Shown here piece by piece: positions 10,196 through 20,963 of a stretch of 64,000 nucleotides of DNA. The translations under genes were made by a program, and so were the position numbers. The DNA comes from Manihot esculenta (lineage: Eukaryota; Streptophyta; Magnoliopsida; Malpighiales; Euphorbiaceae): contig NC_035164.2 of the NCBI RefSeq assembly GCF_001659605.2, forward strand, positions 12,792,873 through 12,856,872. The letters are read 5' to 3'. Position 1 is the first letter of the stretch. Each line of letters begins with the position of its first letter. The notes beneath the pieces are model-generated. The model saw only the letters and a list, made by a program, of their open reading frames with translations, was not told the origin of the DNA and ran no database searches.

Positions 10196-12079
10196 ATGGC
10201 TGCTAATAACAATTTCACCTTATCACTGCGATCCATCCTTGAGAAGGATAAACTGAAAGAAAATGGGACTAATTTTATTGACTGGTTTAGAAACTTGAGA
10301 ATTGTTCTCAAGCAAGAGAAAAAGTCCTACGTGCTTGATGAAGCTGTCCCTGAACCACCTCCTGCTGATGCTACTAATGCTGTTAAGAACAAGCATAAGA
10401 AGCATATGGATGATTCTAATGACATTGGATGTCTTATGTTGGCAACTATGTGCCCAGAACTTCAGAAGGATCTGGAGCACCTTGAGGCCTATGAGATGAG
10501 TGTCCATCTCAAACAAGCTTTCCAACAACAAGCTAGGCAGGATAGGTATGAAACTACCATTGCATTGCATGATTGCAAAATGGCTGAAGGTGATTCAGTT
10601 AGTGCTCATGTTTTAAAGATGAAAGGCTACATTGATCACCTTGCTAGGCTTGGCTATCCTTTGAGTTTAGAACTTTCTACGGATCTGATCCTACATTCTT
10701 TACCTAGCAGTTTTTCTCAATTTGTCATGAACTATAACATGAACAATATGGAGAAATCCATTCCTGAGTTGCATGGGATGCTAAAGACAGCTGAGGTAAA
10801 TATTAAGAAAAGGTCTACCCAAATTTTAAATGTCAATAAGGGTAAGCCCATGAAAAATAAGGGGAAGCCCAAGTCTAAAGGTGGAAATGGGCCTAAGGGA
10901 CGAGGCAAACCTAAATGGCAATCCAAGGCAAAAGTTCCTAAGGAAATAGTTCCTAAGGAAGGAATCTGCTTCCATTGCAAGGAACCAGGGCATTGGAAGA
11001 GAAATTGCAAACTCTATTTGGATGAGTACAAGAAGAAGAAGAGTAGTGAGACTACGACTTCAGGTATTTATGTTATAGATATTAATTTATCTATTTCTAC
11101 TTCATGGGTATTGGATACCGGATATGGTTCTCACATTTGTACAAATGCGCAGAGTCTCAAAAGGAGTAGAAAACTGAAAAAGGGCGAAGTGGACCTACGT
11201 GTAAGCAATGGAGCAAGAGTTGCTGCCATAGCTGTAGGGACATATGAACTTGTGTTGCCCAATGGGCTGTTGCTAGTTCTAAATAATTGCTTTTATGTTC
11301 CTACTTTGAGTAGGAATATTATTTCAGTTTCAGTTTTGGACGATGAAGGTTTTTCATTTCTTATCAAGGATAAGAAATGTTCCATTCATAAAGATGGTTT
11401 GCTTTATTGTATTGCAAATTCATATGATGGCCTTTATGTCCTTAATCTAGATGATTCTAGAGACAACAATATCTATAACATAACTTCTAAGAAAACTAAG
11501 CCAAATGAGTTAAACCCAACATATTTATGGCACTGTCGTCTTAGCCATATAAATGAGAATCGCATATCTAAGCTCCATAAAGATGGTTTATTAGATTCGT
11601 TTGATTTTGAATCATTTGAAAATTGTGAATCTTGTTTGCTAGGTAAGATGACAAAGGACCCTTTTACTGGACAAAGTCAAAGGGCTTCAGACTTATTGGG
11701 CTTAATACATTCAGATGTATGTGGCCCACTAAGCATTAGTGCTAGGGGAGGTTATCAGTACTTCATCACATTCACTGATGATTTCAGTAGGTATGGCTAT
11801 GTCTACCTAATGAAACATAAGCATGAATCTTTTGAAATGTTTAGAACTTTTCAAAATGAAGTACAAAATCAACTTGGTAGAACTATTAAAATGCTTCGAT
11901 CTGATCGAGGTGGTGAATATTTGAGCCAAGAGTTTGATGAACATCTTAGAAACTGTGGAATTGTTTCACAATTAACTCCTCCAGGAACTCCACAATGGAA
12001 TGGTGTTTCTAAAAGGAAAATTCGAACTTTATTAGATATGGTTCAATCTATGATGAGTCAAACAGATCTCCCTTTATAG
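10196..12079 (+). pseudogene. gag-pol: Copia gag-protease-integrase polyprotein, N-terminal part
   Basis: Starts at ATG 10196 (MAANNNFTLS), the usual N-terminus type of plant copia Gag. Domains in order: Gag (about residues 20-210), basic Lys/Gly/Pro linker, zinc knuckle CFHCKEPGHWKRNC (about 258-271), aspartic protease WVLDTGYGSHI (about 302-312), the integrase HHCC zinc region beginning LWHCRLSH (about 443), then the integrase core with Asp in HSDVCGP (about 506) and Asp570 in RSDRGGEY. The third catalytic residue, expected 35 residues later in the PQWNGVSE motif, is Lys606 (VSKRK). Translation stops at TAG 12077-12079, where family members read on through FWG. Both changes should abolish integrase. 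Confidence 0.88.
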
Positions 12080-12501
12080 TTTTGGGGTTACGCCTTGGAA
12101 ACAGCTGTATTCATTCTGAACCAAGTACCATGAAAGCGGTTGAAAAGACACCATATGAGTTATGGACTGGGAAAGTGCCCAGTTTGTCTTTCCTTAAGAT
12201 TTGGGGTTGTGAGGCTTATGTGAAACGCCCAGTTTCAGATAAGTTAGCTCCAAAATTTATCAAGTGCAATTTTGTGGGGTATCCTAAGGAAACCAAAGGA
12301 TACTATTTCTATACTCCCTCAGAGAACAAAGTGTTTGTTGCTCGAAATGGTACCTTTCTGGAAAAGGAATTTATCTCTCAGAGATTCAGTGGGAGTACAG
12401 TGCGACTTGAGGAAACTCAAGCACCACAAAAGAGCATTGAACCGCCGATAGAACCACTTCCAGTACCACAAACAGTTGTGGAGACTGAAAGGGTGACATA
12501 A
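12080..12501 (+). pseudogene. Copia integrase C-terminal region, frameshifted
   Basis: Recognisable as the segment after the integrase core: KTPYELWTGKVPSLSFLKIW, the CEAYVKRP stretch, FVGYP, KGYYFY and FVARNGTFLEKEF are standard landmarks. The first ~50 bases (to about 12131) follow the frame of the upstream polyprotein; after that the sense frame is shifted. Ends at TAA 12499-12501, where the linker to RT should read through (CAA to TAA is the likely change). Non-functional remnant. Confidence 0.82.
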
Positions 12502-13635
12502 GTCCCATGCAGATCTGATAAGACACGTCATCAGCCTGAGAGATATGGATTTCTCATGACTGATAATCGTGAACTTTTACTCATTGATGAAGATGAATTT
12601 TGTGTTTACAAGATGGTTAGTGGGAGTGCAGTTGTGTTACTAGTTCAATATGTGGATGACATATTACTCATTGGAAATGATATCCCTACCTTGCAAAAGG
12701 TTAAGACTTGGTTAGGGAATTCATTTTCAATGAAGGACTTAGGTGAGACTGCATATATCCTTGGTATTAAGATCTATAGGGATAGATCCAAGAGGATAAT
12801 CGGTCTGAGTCAAAGTACTTATATTGACAAGGTGCTGAAAAGGTTCAGCATGCAAGATTCCAAAAGAGGATTCTTGCCTATGTCTCATGGTATTCATCTC
12901 AGCAAGAATCAATGTCCTATGACTTCTGATGAGCGAGAACGGATGAATAAGATCCCTTATGCTTCTGCTATTGGATCTATCATGTATGCCATGTTATGTA
13001 CTAGACCAGACGTCTCATATGCCTTGAGCACAACAAGCAGATATCAGGCAGATCCTGGTGAAAGTCACTGGACAGCTGTTAAAAATATCCTAAAGTACCT
13101 TAGAAGGACTAAGGATGCATTCCTAGTTTATGGAGGTTTGGAAGACGAGCTAGTTGTAAGTGGTTACACAGATGCTAGTTTCCAAACCGACATAGATGAC
13201 TTCAGATCGCAGTTAGGATTCGTATTCATTTTAAATGGTGGAATTGTTAGTTGGAAGAGTTCCAAGCATAGTACTATAGCAGATTCTACAATAGAAGCTG
13301 AGTATATAGCAGCATCAGATGCAGCTAAAGAGGCAGTTTGGATGAAGAAGTTCATCACAGAGTTGGGAGTGGTTTCCAGCATTGCAAATCCTATGGACCT
13401 TTATTGTGATAACAATGGTGCCATAGCACAGGCAAAGGAGCCCAGATCTCATCAGAGATCTAAACACATACTCAGGCGATATCACCTTATTCGAGAGATC
13501 ATTGATAGAGGAGATATCAAAATATGCAAAGTAGACACAAATGACAACATTGCAAATCCACTGACCAAGCCTCTTTCACAGGTCAAGCATGATCAGCACA
13601 CTAGGTCTACAGGTATTAGATACTTGTATAATTAG
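12502..13635 (+). pseudogene. Copia reverse transcriptase (mostly deleted) and RNase H
   Basis: In frame with the preceding remnant. The linker at about 12502-12600 jumps directly to VYKMVSGSAVVLL, just before the catalytic YVDDILLIGND. The fingers and most of the palm, roughly 200 residues in intact relatives, are missing, including the first catalytic Asp region. The remainder is well preserved: the MKDLGE and IPYASAIGSIMYAM regions, then RNase H with YTDASFQ, STIEAEYIAASDAAKEA, LYCDNNGAIA and the conserved SKHI. Ends at TAG 13633-13635, 20 bases before the 3' LTR. RT cannot be active. Confidence 0.88.
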
Positions 13636-13640
13636 GCCTA

Positions 13641-13655
13641 GTGCAAGTGGGAGAT
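13641..13655 (+). other. Polypurine tract of the copia element
   Basis: GTGCAAGTGGGAGAT directly precedes the 3' LTR start at 13656. It is the purine-rich plus-strand primer site typical of plant copia elements. Confidence 0.75.
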
Positions 13656-15156
13656 TGTTAGTGTATATGCCCTAGGCCATTATCTTGGGCCTTTTTGTAT
13701 GTCGTTTTGGTTATAAATAAAAGAGGTTTTTATCATTATTATTTGTTTGCATGTTACATAATAATGATTATCATCCCTGGTTACTTATTATTATGTTGAT
13801 AATAATAAAATATAACTAGTATGATTATTGATTGATAATCATGAGATGATTATGTATATGTTGATATAAATCAATAATCATAAATACTTGTTAGAGAACA
13901 AAGTATTGGATGGACCCGCATTGAGATCACTACATGGGTCATTGTCATAAGTGAATCTCAAAGTAGTTATGTCTTAATCCTTTGACTTGAGATTGTCATA
14001 GTTTCCAACATAAGGACTGTTATGTTTTGACATAATCAAACGTTGTCTTTAATCGGACAATCATAAAGGTTATGATTGAGCATAATAGAAATTATGTAGA
14101 GGAAAATGAACAATTAAGATAGGATTTGTCCCTCTCTATGAGAGAGATATCTTCTGGGCCCCTCGATAAGTGAGACTGAGAAATGCATGGCCGTGCTCAA
14201 ATGAATTGATAGTGTGATCAATATCATTTGAATTTATCAGTCTACTTAGAGATCGAGAAATCATAAGTTTGAACATTATAAGTTTGACATTGACCATGAC
14301 TTATGTTCAAACTAGATATCGTGAGACAAAGGGATTAATACATGTTCTATTTAATAGGCTTTATCGGACTATTGATCCTCATATTAGTTGGGTAGTCATA
14401 ATGTCTTGCTAGAGGCCACTTATGACTTATAGGCCTTGTTGGACTGGGCCTATTGCCAATTAATATGAGCCTATTGGGTCACACACAAGAACGTTGTTGA
14501 TGTGCTATATTAATGGGCTAAAAGCCCATTAGTATAATTAATAATAATAAAGTGTTATTATTATTAATATTATTATTAATATTAATTATTAATATAATTA
14601 ATAATAATAAGTGTTATTATTATTAATAATAATAATTTATTATTATGAGATAATAATATTTAAAAGATCTGCAGTCTATCTGTAAGTGTTACATATAAAG
14701 GACTCTATCACATAAAGATATTTGAGTATCTGTGAGATTGTGATAGTGGGTTCTAAGCACAACTCTTTTAGGAAAAGAGTTGTGGGAAAATAAAAAGACT
14801 GAGGCCTATAAATACTCCTTCTACAGATTGAGTAAGGGGGTTTTTTTTTGGGTTAAAAAAGTTTTGAGAAAACTCAGTCTAAAAGATTGTAGAACATAGA
14901 GCACATAATCTATCCATCTTGAAAAGAGCTAGCACTCTAGAAGGATAGAAGACGTTCGTGTGGATACCATAGAGGGTGTTCGTTTGAAAAGGCAGCACCA
15001 TCAGTCCGCCAGTGTATCTTCACTACGAGATTAACAGGTTAGTCTCACATCTTTCTTATGATTTAAACGGAGCACTCGGATTCTGGGAAAGGAAATCCAA
15101 AAATTTATTTTTCCGCTGCGCAATTAGATTGCAATTAATCTCCGGATTTCCCAACA
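13656..15156 (+). repeat. 3' LTR of the copia element
   Basis: 1501 bp, same length as the 5' LTR and apparently identical to it at every line compared. TATA box copy at 14807-14814. Followed by the TSD AGCTC. Confidence 0.95.
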
Positions 15157-17092
15157 AGCTCTGCCATCTAGTGATGTGGACTTTGCAGTCTTTTGTGATG
15201 CGTCCCGTGTGGGACTGGGATGTGTACTTATGCAGAATGAGAGGGTGATTGCTTATGCTTCTAGGCAGCTAAAGAAGCATGAGTTGAATTACCCCACACA
15301 TGACCTGGAGATGGCAGCAGTAATCTTTGCACTCGAGATGTGGAGGCACTACCTCTATGGGGTTAAATGTGAGATCTTTACAGATCATAAGAGCCTGCAA
15401 TACATCCTGAGTCAAAGAGATTTGAACTTGAGACAGAGGAGATGGGTAGAGCTGCTGAGTGACTATGATTGCAAGATTCAGTATCATCCGGGTAAGGCAA
15501 ATGTTGTGGCAGACGCCCTAAGCCGGAAGTCACTAGACAGTCTATCCCACATCACGGCAGAGAGGAGACCAGTGGTGAAGGAGTTTTACAAGCTCATTGA
15601 TGAAGGTCTGCAGTTGGAGTTGTCTGGTACAGGTGCCTTGGTTGCTCAGATGAAAGTGACACCCGTGTTTCTGGAGCAGGTGGCTCAGAAACAGCATGAG
15701 GACCCAGAGTTAGTGAAGATTGCCAGGACTGTTCAGTCAGGCAAGGACAGTGAGTTCAGATTTGACAGTAAGGGGATCCTCCGCTATGGGAGTCGATTGT
15801 GTGTACCAGATGACATAGGGCTAAAAGGAGACATTATGAGAGAGGCTCATAATGCAAGATACAACATTCACCCCGGAGCCACCAAGATGTATCAAGATCT
15901 GAAGAAAGTTTATTGGTGGCCAACTATGAAGAGAGAAGTGGCACAGTTTGTGTCAGCCTGCGAAATATGTCAGAGGGTGAAGCTGGAACATCAGAAGCCG
16001 GCTGGAATGCTTAACCCGCTACCTATTCCAGAGTGGAAATGGGAGAACATAGCTATGGACTTCGTAGTAGGGTTACCGGCAACGTCCAACAGATTGGACT
16101 CCATATGGGTGATTGTGGACAGACTCACCAAATCTGCTCATTTCATCCCTGTCAGGAGTGGCTATTCTGTGGAAAAGTTGGCGCAGGTGTACGTTGATGA
16201 GATAGTTAGACTGCATAGGGTTCCTGTTTCTATAGTGTCAGATAGAGGACCCCAGTTCACCTCCAGGTTTTGGCGGAGTCTGCAGGATGCCATGGGTACC
16301 AGGTTAGATTTTAGCACTGCCTTCCATCCACAGACAGACGGAGAGTCAGAGAGGACCATCCAGACCATAGAAGATATGCTAAGGATGTGTGTGCTGGACT
16401 TTGGCGGTTCTTGGAGGCAACATCTACCCTTGGTGGAGTTTGCCTACAATAACAGCCATCATGCTAGCATCGGGATGGCTCCATATGAAGCTTTATATGG
16501 GAGGAAGTGCAGGTTACCTGTTTGCTGGGAAGAAGTTGGAGAAAAGGCCTTGGCAGGGCCTGAGATAGTAGAGATCACCAGCAGGGTGGTACCCTTAATC
16601 AGAGAGAGAATCAAGACTGCTGCAAGCAGACAGAAGAGTTATGCAGACATCCGCAGAAGGCTACTAGAGTTTCAGGAGGGGGATCTGGTATTGCTCAAGG
16701 TGTCTCCTATGAAAGGAGTGGTTCGGTTCGGGAAGAAAGGTAAGCTGGCTCCGCGGTACATCGGACCCTTTGAAGTCTTGCAAAAGATTGGGAATGTATC
16801 GTACAAGCTGGATTTACCTGCTTCAATGGAGAGAATCCATCCGATTTTCCATGTTTCTATGTTAAGAAAATTTGTGTCAGATCCGGGCAAGGTTCTTAGT
16901 GAGCCTGATGTGGAGATCCAAGAGGATCTCACCTATGTTGAGCAACCAGTACGGATCCTAGACACCCAGATCAGGAAGCTGAGAAACAAGGAAATCCCGA
17001 TGGTGAAAGTCCTGTGGAACCACCACAATATGGAAGAATGCACCTGGGAGACACGGGAGTCCATGCTCCAGCAGTACCCTTATCTTTTCTAA
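15157..17092 (+). pseudogene. pol: Pol of Tekay element A, 3' part: RNase H, integrase, chromodomain
   Basis: Resumes the frame broken at 6855; only the copia insertion separates the halves. RNase H begins with [16 protein letters not shown] and includes the [10 protein letters not shown] and FTDHKSLQY motifs. Integrase has the zinc-binding H-H-C-C set ([10 protein letters not shown] to CEICQRVK) and catalytic motifs [17 protein letters not shown] and [11 protein letters not shown]. The C-terminus is a chromodomain (about 16950-17085) with [19 protein letters not shown], the mark of chromoviruses, which reads heterochromatin histone marks and directs integration. Ends with TAA 17090-17092. 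No internal stop is visible, so this half looks intact. Confidence 0.92.
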
Positions 17093-17175
17093 GGTTAGTT
17101 TATGTGTTTTATGTGTAGGTTATGTTGTTTGCTATGCATGTGCTAGTTGAGGAACATTCGGGGATGAATGTTCTT

Positions 17176-17188
17176 AAGGGGGGGAGAA
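17176..17188 (+). other. Polypurine tract of Tekay A
   Basis: AAGGGGGGGAGAA directly precedes the 3' LTR start. The same tract in reverse is at 36600-36612 in element B. Confidence 0.85.
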
Positions 17189-19377
17189 TGTAATACCCGG
17201 CTAGACTCCGATACCGGAATTCCTACCGTCCAGTGGGATCTCGGATGTCGGAGACCTCTAGGAGGGTAAAATCATGTTTTTGTAAAATGTTTTCATGTTT
17301 TTAATGGTTTTAAGTATGAAATTAAATGAGTTTTTGCAAGAAAAGTCCTTGGAGGAAAACCCAGGTTCGGCCGCCGAAAGTCAAGTTCGGCCGCCGAACA
17401 TGCATGCGTTTTGGAGGCACGTTAGGCCCCCGAAAGCGAGTGAGGGAAGTCCAAGTTCAGCCGCCGAAACTCAAGTTCGGCCGCCGAACATGGCATGCAT
17501 GCGGAGGCACATTCGGCCCCCGAACGTGGCCTGGCCAGCCACCTATAAAAGGGTCCCTTAGGTCCGCACGGGCGAGCTTTTTCTCCCCTGTTGTCGGCCA
17601 AGGTGAGTCTCCGCGACCCCTCCCTCGATCTTGAGTGTTTTCCTTAGATCTTCCATGATTTTCACGGGTTTTAACTTCTGTTTTGAAGATCTGTGAGTAA
17701 AGAGCAAGTTTTGGGTACTTGGGGGTTCAAAGAGCTCAATCTCTCCATCTCCAAGCTAGGATCGCCTTTCCTCTCGTTTCTTCAAGAGGTAAGCTCAGAT
17801 CCATCCTTGTTATGTGTTTTAAACAAGCATTAAGTTGTTTTATGGGTAGAGATGCATGTTTAGGCTTGTTGATGAGTTTATGGGTTTTGATGTTTTGGTG
17901 CAATGTATGTTGATTTTTGTGTGTTTGAAGTGTTGTAGTTGGGGTATATGCTAGTTTGAGACCCCTAGGTGTAATGTATGATATGTATGCATGTTTTAGA
18001 ACTAGTTTATGCATGATTTGAGGTTTTGGGAGGCAAGAGGTTCATTTGAACCAAGTTTCTGCCCATTTGGGAGAAACCAGGTTCGGCAGCCGAAGGAACT
18101 TTCGGCCGCCGAACCCCCTTGTGGAGGCAGCATTCGGCTGCCGAAGCTTGCCCCCGAAAGCAGACTTTCGGATCTGTCTGGGACTTTCGGCCGCCGAAGG
18201 TGCCGCCGAAAGTGCCTGACTTTCGGCTCTGGAGGGACTTTCGGCCGCCGAACCTGCCGCCGAAAGTGCCCTGTTCAGCCATTTCTTGCATGTTTTTATG
18301 TGATGTTTTCATGATGTTCTAGGGGGTTTTTGGGGAGTAGTTTAGAGTTATGTTCAGGTATGTTGGGTCCCTCATTTGAGTCCGCCTGTGTAGGTTCGGA
18401 CCCGAGGAACCGAGGACCCCAGCAGTGAGTTCAGCTGCTTCGGTGTTGTCAGAGTCAGCCAGAGGTGAGTGGAACTAAACTTAATCTTTTAAATTAAATG
18501 TTTTATCATGTTTCATGCATCATGATTATGCAATAGGATGATTGCATTAGTATTCACGAGTATGCCGCATTGCATCGATTGTTGTTGATGTGGGTGAATG
18601 TTGGATGACCCAATTAGTCCATGACAGGAAGACCAGGACCCCATTCTACGGCCTGGCACGATTGTGGACTCGAAGACTAGGAGCCCAGAGGAGGCCCTGG
18701 AATAATGGTAAGTAATGTATGTATGACAGGAAGACCAGAACCCCATGCTACGGCCTGGCATTATGTTAGCTTGGACTAATTGGTGACAAGTTCACCCAAC
18801 CCTTATGTGAATTGTCTGTGTTATGATGCATTTCATTAAAGCATAGTGTTAATATGTTTTATAGTTCAGCTCACTGGGCTTTTAGCTCACCCCTCTCCCT
18901 TTACCCCCAGGCTTGCAGGTACAGTATAGTACGGGAGTCCGGATAGAGTAAAGAAGTCATGCTTATGTAATAGCTAGCAATGGACATGATCAAATTGTAA
19001 TGTAAAAGTACAGTATAGTTGTGTAATGAGGTTCATGGATGTTAGTGTGTGCTTGACCATAGAATGTTGTATCCCTTTTTATACATGATCTTGGTTATTT
19101 TATGTCACTTATGTAAACCAACTCAGCATATGTTTTGTCACCCATTGGGGACACTGATGAGATCCCACAGAGGGATCAATGTTATGTTAATGTTATGCAC
19201 AGGTTGAGTTTGGTTGATGTTCATGGAAAGAAAAGTTTTAATTTTTATGCATGTTGTTGATCATGTATGGGATTATACAGGTTTACAGGTTTTATGTCAG
19301 GCTTGCTACGGGTCCCGGCGGCCTTAAGTCGACCCGGATCCTAGCGCCGGTAGCGGTCCGATTTTTGGGTCGTTACA
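17189..19377 (+). repeat. 3' LTR of Tekay element A
   Basis: 2189 bp. Nearly identical to the 5' LTR but 41 bp shorter, mainly through one unit fewer in the AGACCAGGACCCC repeat (about 18626-18758) and a 3-bp loss near 17437. TATA box at 17544-17551. Followed by TSD CCAAT at 19378-19382. Confidence 0.95.
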
Positions 19378-19382
19378 CCAAT

Positions 19383-20511
19383 ATCCAAGATGGATCTTCC
19401 TGTGTGTGTGCATGCACCATAGAATGTATAACTCAGTTCTGGTCAGGATGTTGGAAGCATCCTTCCTCCCAGAAAATGTGTAAGCCAGGAATCTGTGGAT
19501 ATATTTCAGGCTAGGGTTTCTGAGGTACAGGTCCTTGGACCTGGTGGGTGAGTATGTGTCTGGGGGATTATCACTTCACTCCAAGTATGCAGAACTTGGA
19601 TTAAACTCAGCAGGGAAGTCCCAAGTAGACTGAGGGCATTCACAGCCCATGGCAATACTAAATTCCTGCAGGGACAAGCGAAATCGTTACCCCAATAACC
19701 TGAATCCAACAGTGCCTGGTGTGTGTAGGTTGTGCATGGCAGGTCTGTCAAAATAAAATGTGGTGAAGAACTCATGTGTGAGTTCAAGGAATGAGGGCAT
19801 GCGAAGGAAGAAAATTTTCTCCCAACCAATAGCAGAGATGAGGGAGCATACCTGGTTCTGGAGTCTCAGTGCGCGGAGGGTGCCATGATGTATGTACTTA
19901 CTTGGATGATATGGAAGAGATGATATTTTTGCCAGCCTGGTCTGCTCAGAAACTTTGTTGAATGTCAGGGCCTGAGAGATGTGATCAGAGCATGATGGTC
20001 TGGGCAGATCGCTGGGCAAATCACTCGGCATATCGCTCGGCGCATCACTTGGCAAGTCATCTGGCAAATCACTGGGCATGTCAGTGGACAAATCGCTGGG
20101 CATATCACCTTCCTCGTGACCTGCGGGATGTGTGGCAATGGGGGTTTCTGGTTCTGGCTCTGAGCTCGGCGGTGGAGGTGATGACTGCGTTCTTGGCCAT
20201 TTCTGGCCGAGGGTAGTAGAAGGGGTGTCTTCTTGAGGCGTTTCACCCCCCTGGGATTCCATTGTGACCGTGGAAGAGGAAGGTGGTGGCTCGGTTATCG
20301 TCGCCCTTTTGCGCCGGCGATAAGTCTGGACGTCCGGTGATTCGGAGCGTCCGGTCGCTGCTCCAGTAGCTGGTGGCGTTTCAGTGCTGGTGGGGACTGG
20401 TGGAGGGGTGTCCCATGCGTCGTCATCACTGTCGGAGGGGATGGGTCTTGGCAGCCCTAGTCGCCGCCACATGCCGGGTTCGCCTTTGGCCATCATCTTG
20501 ATTTGGACCAT
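19383..20511 (-). pseudogene. Athila env-position ORF, N-terminal part
   Basis: Start chosen at ATG 20511 (MVQIKMMAKG); the open frame extends upstream to 20718 but that part looks non-coding. A Ser/Pro/Thr-rich, acidic N-terminal half contains a run of [S/D]D[L/M/A]P tetrapeptides (about 20001-20110). Then comes a conserved-looking domain with LISAIGWEKIFFL, FLELTHEFFTTF and VGFRLLG, resembling the ATHILA ORF-1/plant transposon protein domain. Two in-frame stops, TAA 19687-19689 and TGA 19576-19578, break it. Between them the frame keeps a plausible domain sequence, so these are nonsense changes, not frameshifts. Continues at 1296 beyond Tekay A. Function unproven in the family; no membrane segment seen. 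Confidence 0.75.
20001..20110 (-). repeat. 12-bp minisatellite coding for SDLP-type tetrapeptides
   Basis: About nine 12-bp units of the type GGGCAAATCACT on the plus strand, with variants at several positions. In the sense strand each unit gives Ser-Asp-Leu/Met/Ala-Pro. The unit is half of the element's dispersed palindrome, so the array looks derived from it. Confidence 0.85.
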
Positions 20512-20963
20512 AGTGGTCTTGAGTTCGCCGGTGGATGAGTGGTGGTCGGAGAAGAAAATCTTGAAGAAGAAGAGATGAAAACAGTAGATTGCGTAAAAAG
20601 TAAAAAAAAAAATAAGAGAAAAATTACTTAAAGTGATTTGGGTAGGTGAACTGCCCTTATCATTTAATGTTGGCTCTCTGGATTCTTGACAGGGTGATTT
20701 GGCCAGTGATTTGGGCAAATCACTTGGCTAGATCACTTCTTCATTGCAGTTGCTTGGCTGGTACTGTTCACGCCCTTTTCTGATGATGTGCTTGATTTGG
20801 TGATTTGGCTTGGTGGTTTGGTCAAATCACCTAGGCAAATCACTTCTTTGGTGCAACAGCCTGGTTGGTCTTGTTCTGTCTGAGATGTACCCTGTCGATT
20901 TGGCTTGTCGATTTGGGCAAGTCACTGCCCCAATCACTTGTTACTATGCTATAGTCAGATGAT
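20512..20963 (-). other. Athila spacer between integrase and env-position ORF
   Basis: Non-coding spacer rich in copies of the family palindrome, exact at 20708-20721 and degenerate around 20800-20845 and 20895-20940; two more exact copies at 20974 and 20996 lie in the adjoining integrase C-terminus. An A-rich run occurs near 20600-20630. No separate gene is visible. Confidence 0.6.

Larger units (their letters stand above)
6856..15156 (+). mobile_element. Ty1/copia retrotransposon inserted in Tekay A pol, coding-defective
   Basis: Two 1501-bp LTRs (6856-8356 and 13656-15156) begin TGTTAG and end CCCAACA, with a perfect TSD AGCTC (6851-6855 and 15157-15161). An iMet PBS and a purine-rich PPT abut the LTRs. 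Domain order gag-PR-IN-RT-RH is that of copia elements. Line-by-line reading at a constant offset of 6800 shows no LTR difference, so it is the youngest insertion here. Coding is damaged: catalytic Glu to Lys in integrase, a stop and a frameshift in the integrase C-terminal region, another stop, and loss of most of RT. The ~1.8-kb leader is unusually long and structured. Confidence 0.95.
1297..19377 (+). mobile_element. Tekay/Del-like chromovirus A (Ty3/gypsy), complete, with copia insertion
   Basis: Bounded by LTRs starting TGTAATACCC and ending GTCGTTACA, with a perfect 5-bp TSD CCAAT (1292-1296 and 19378-19382). Order: 5' LTR, iMet PBS, gag, PR-RT, [copia 6856-15156], RNase H, integrase, chromodomain, PPT, 3' LTR. 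Without the copia insert the element would be about 9.8 kb, normal for Tekay/Del. The two LTRs are very similar, differing by a few substitutions, small indels and one repeat unit, so the insertion is fairly recent. One TAG separates gag and pol in a single frame. It lies in the env-position ORF of the Athila-like element. Confidence 0.95.

Noticed and set aside
19506..19829. Shifted minus-strand ORF suggesting a frameshift in the Athila env-position gene
   Set aside because: The original frame keeps domain-like sequence after the TAA at 19687 and leads in frame into 1296, so a nonsense change is the better reading.
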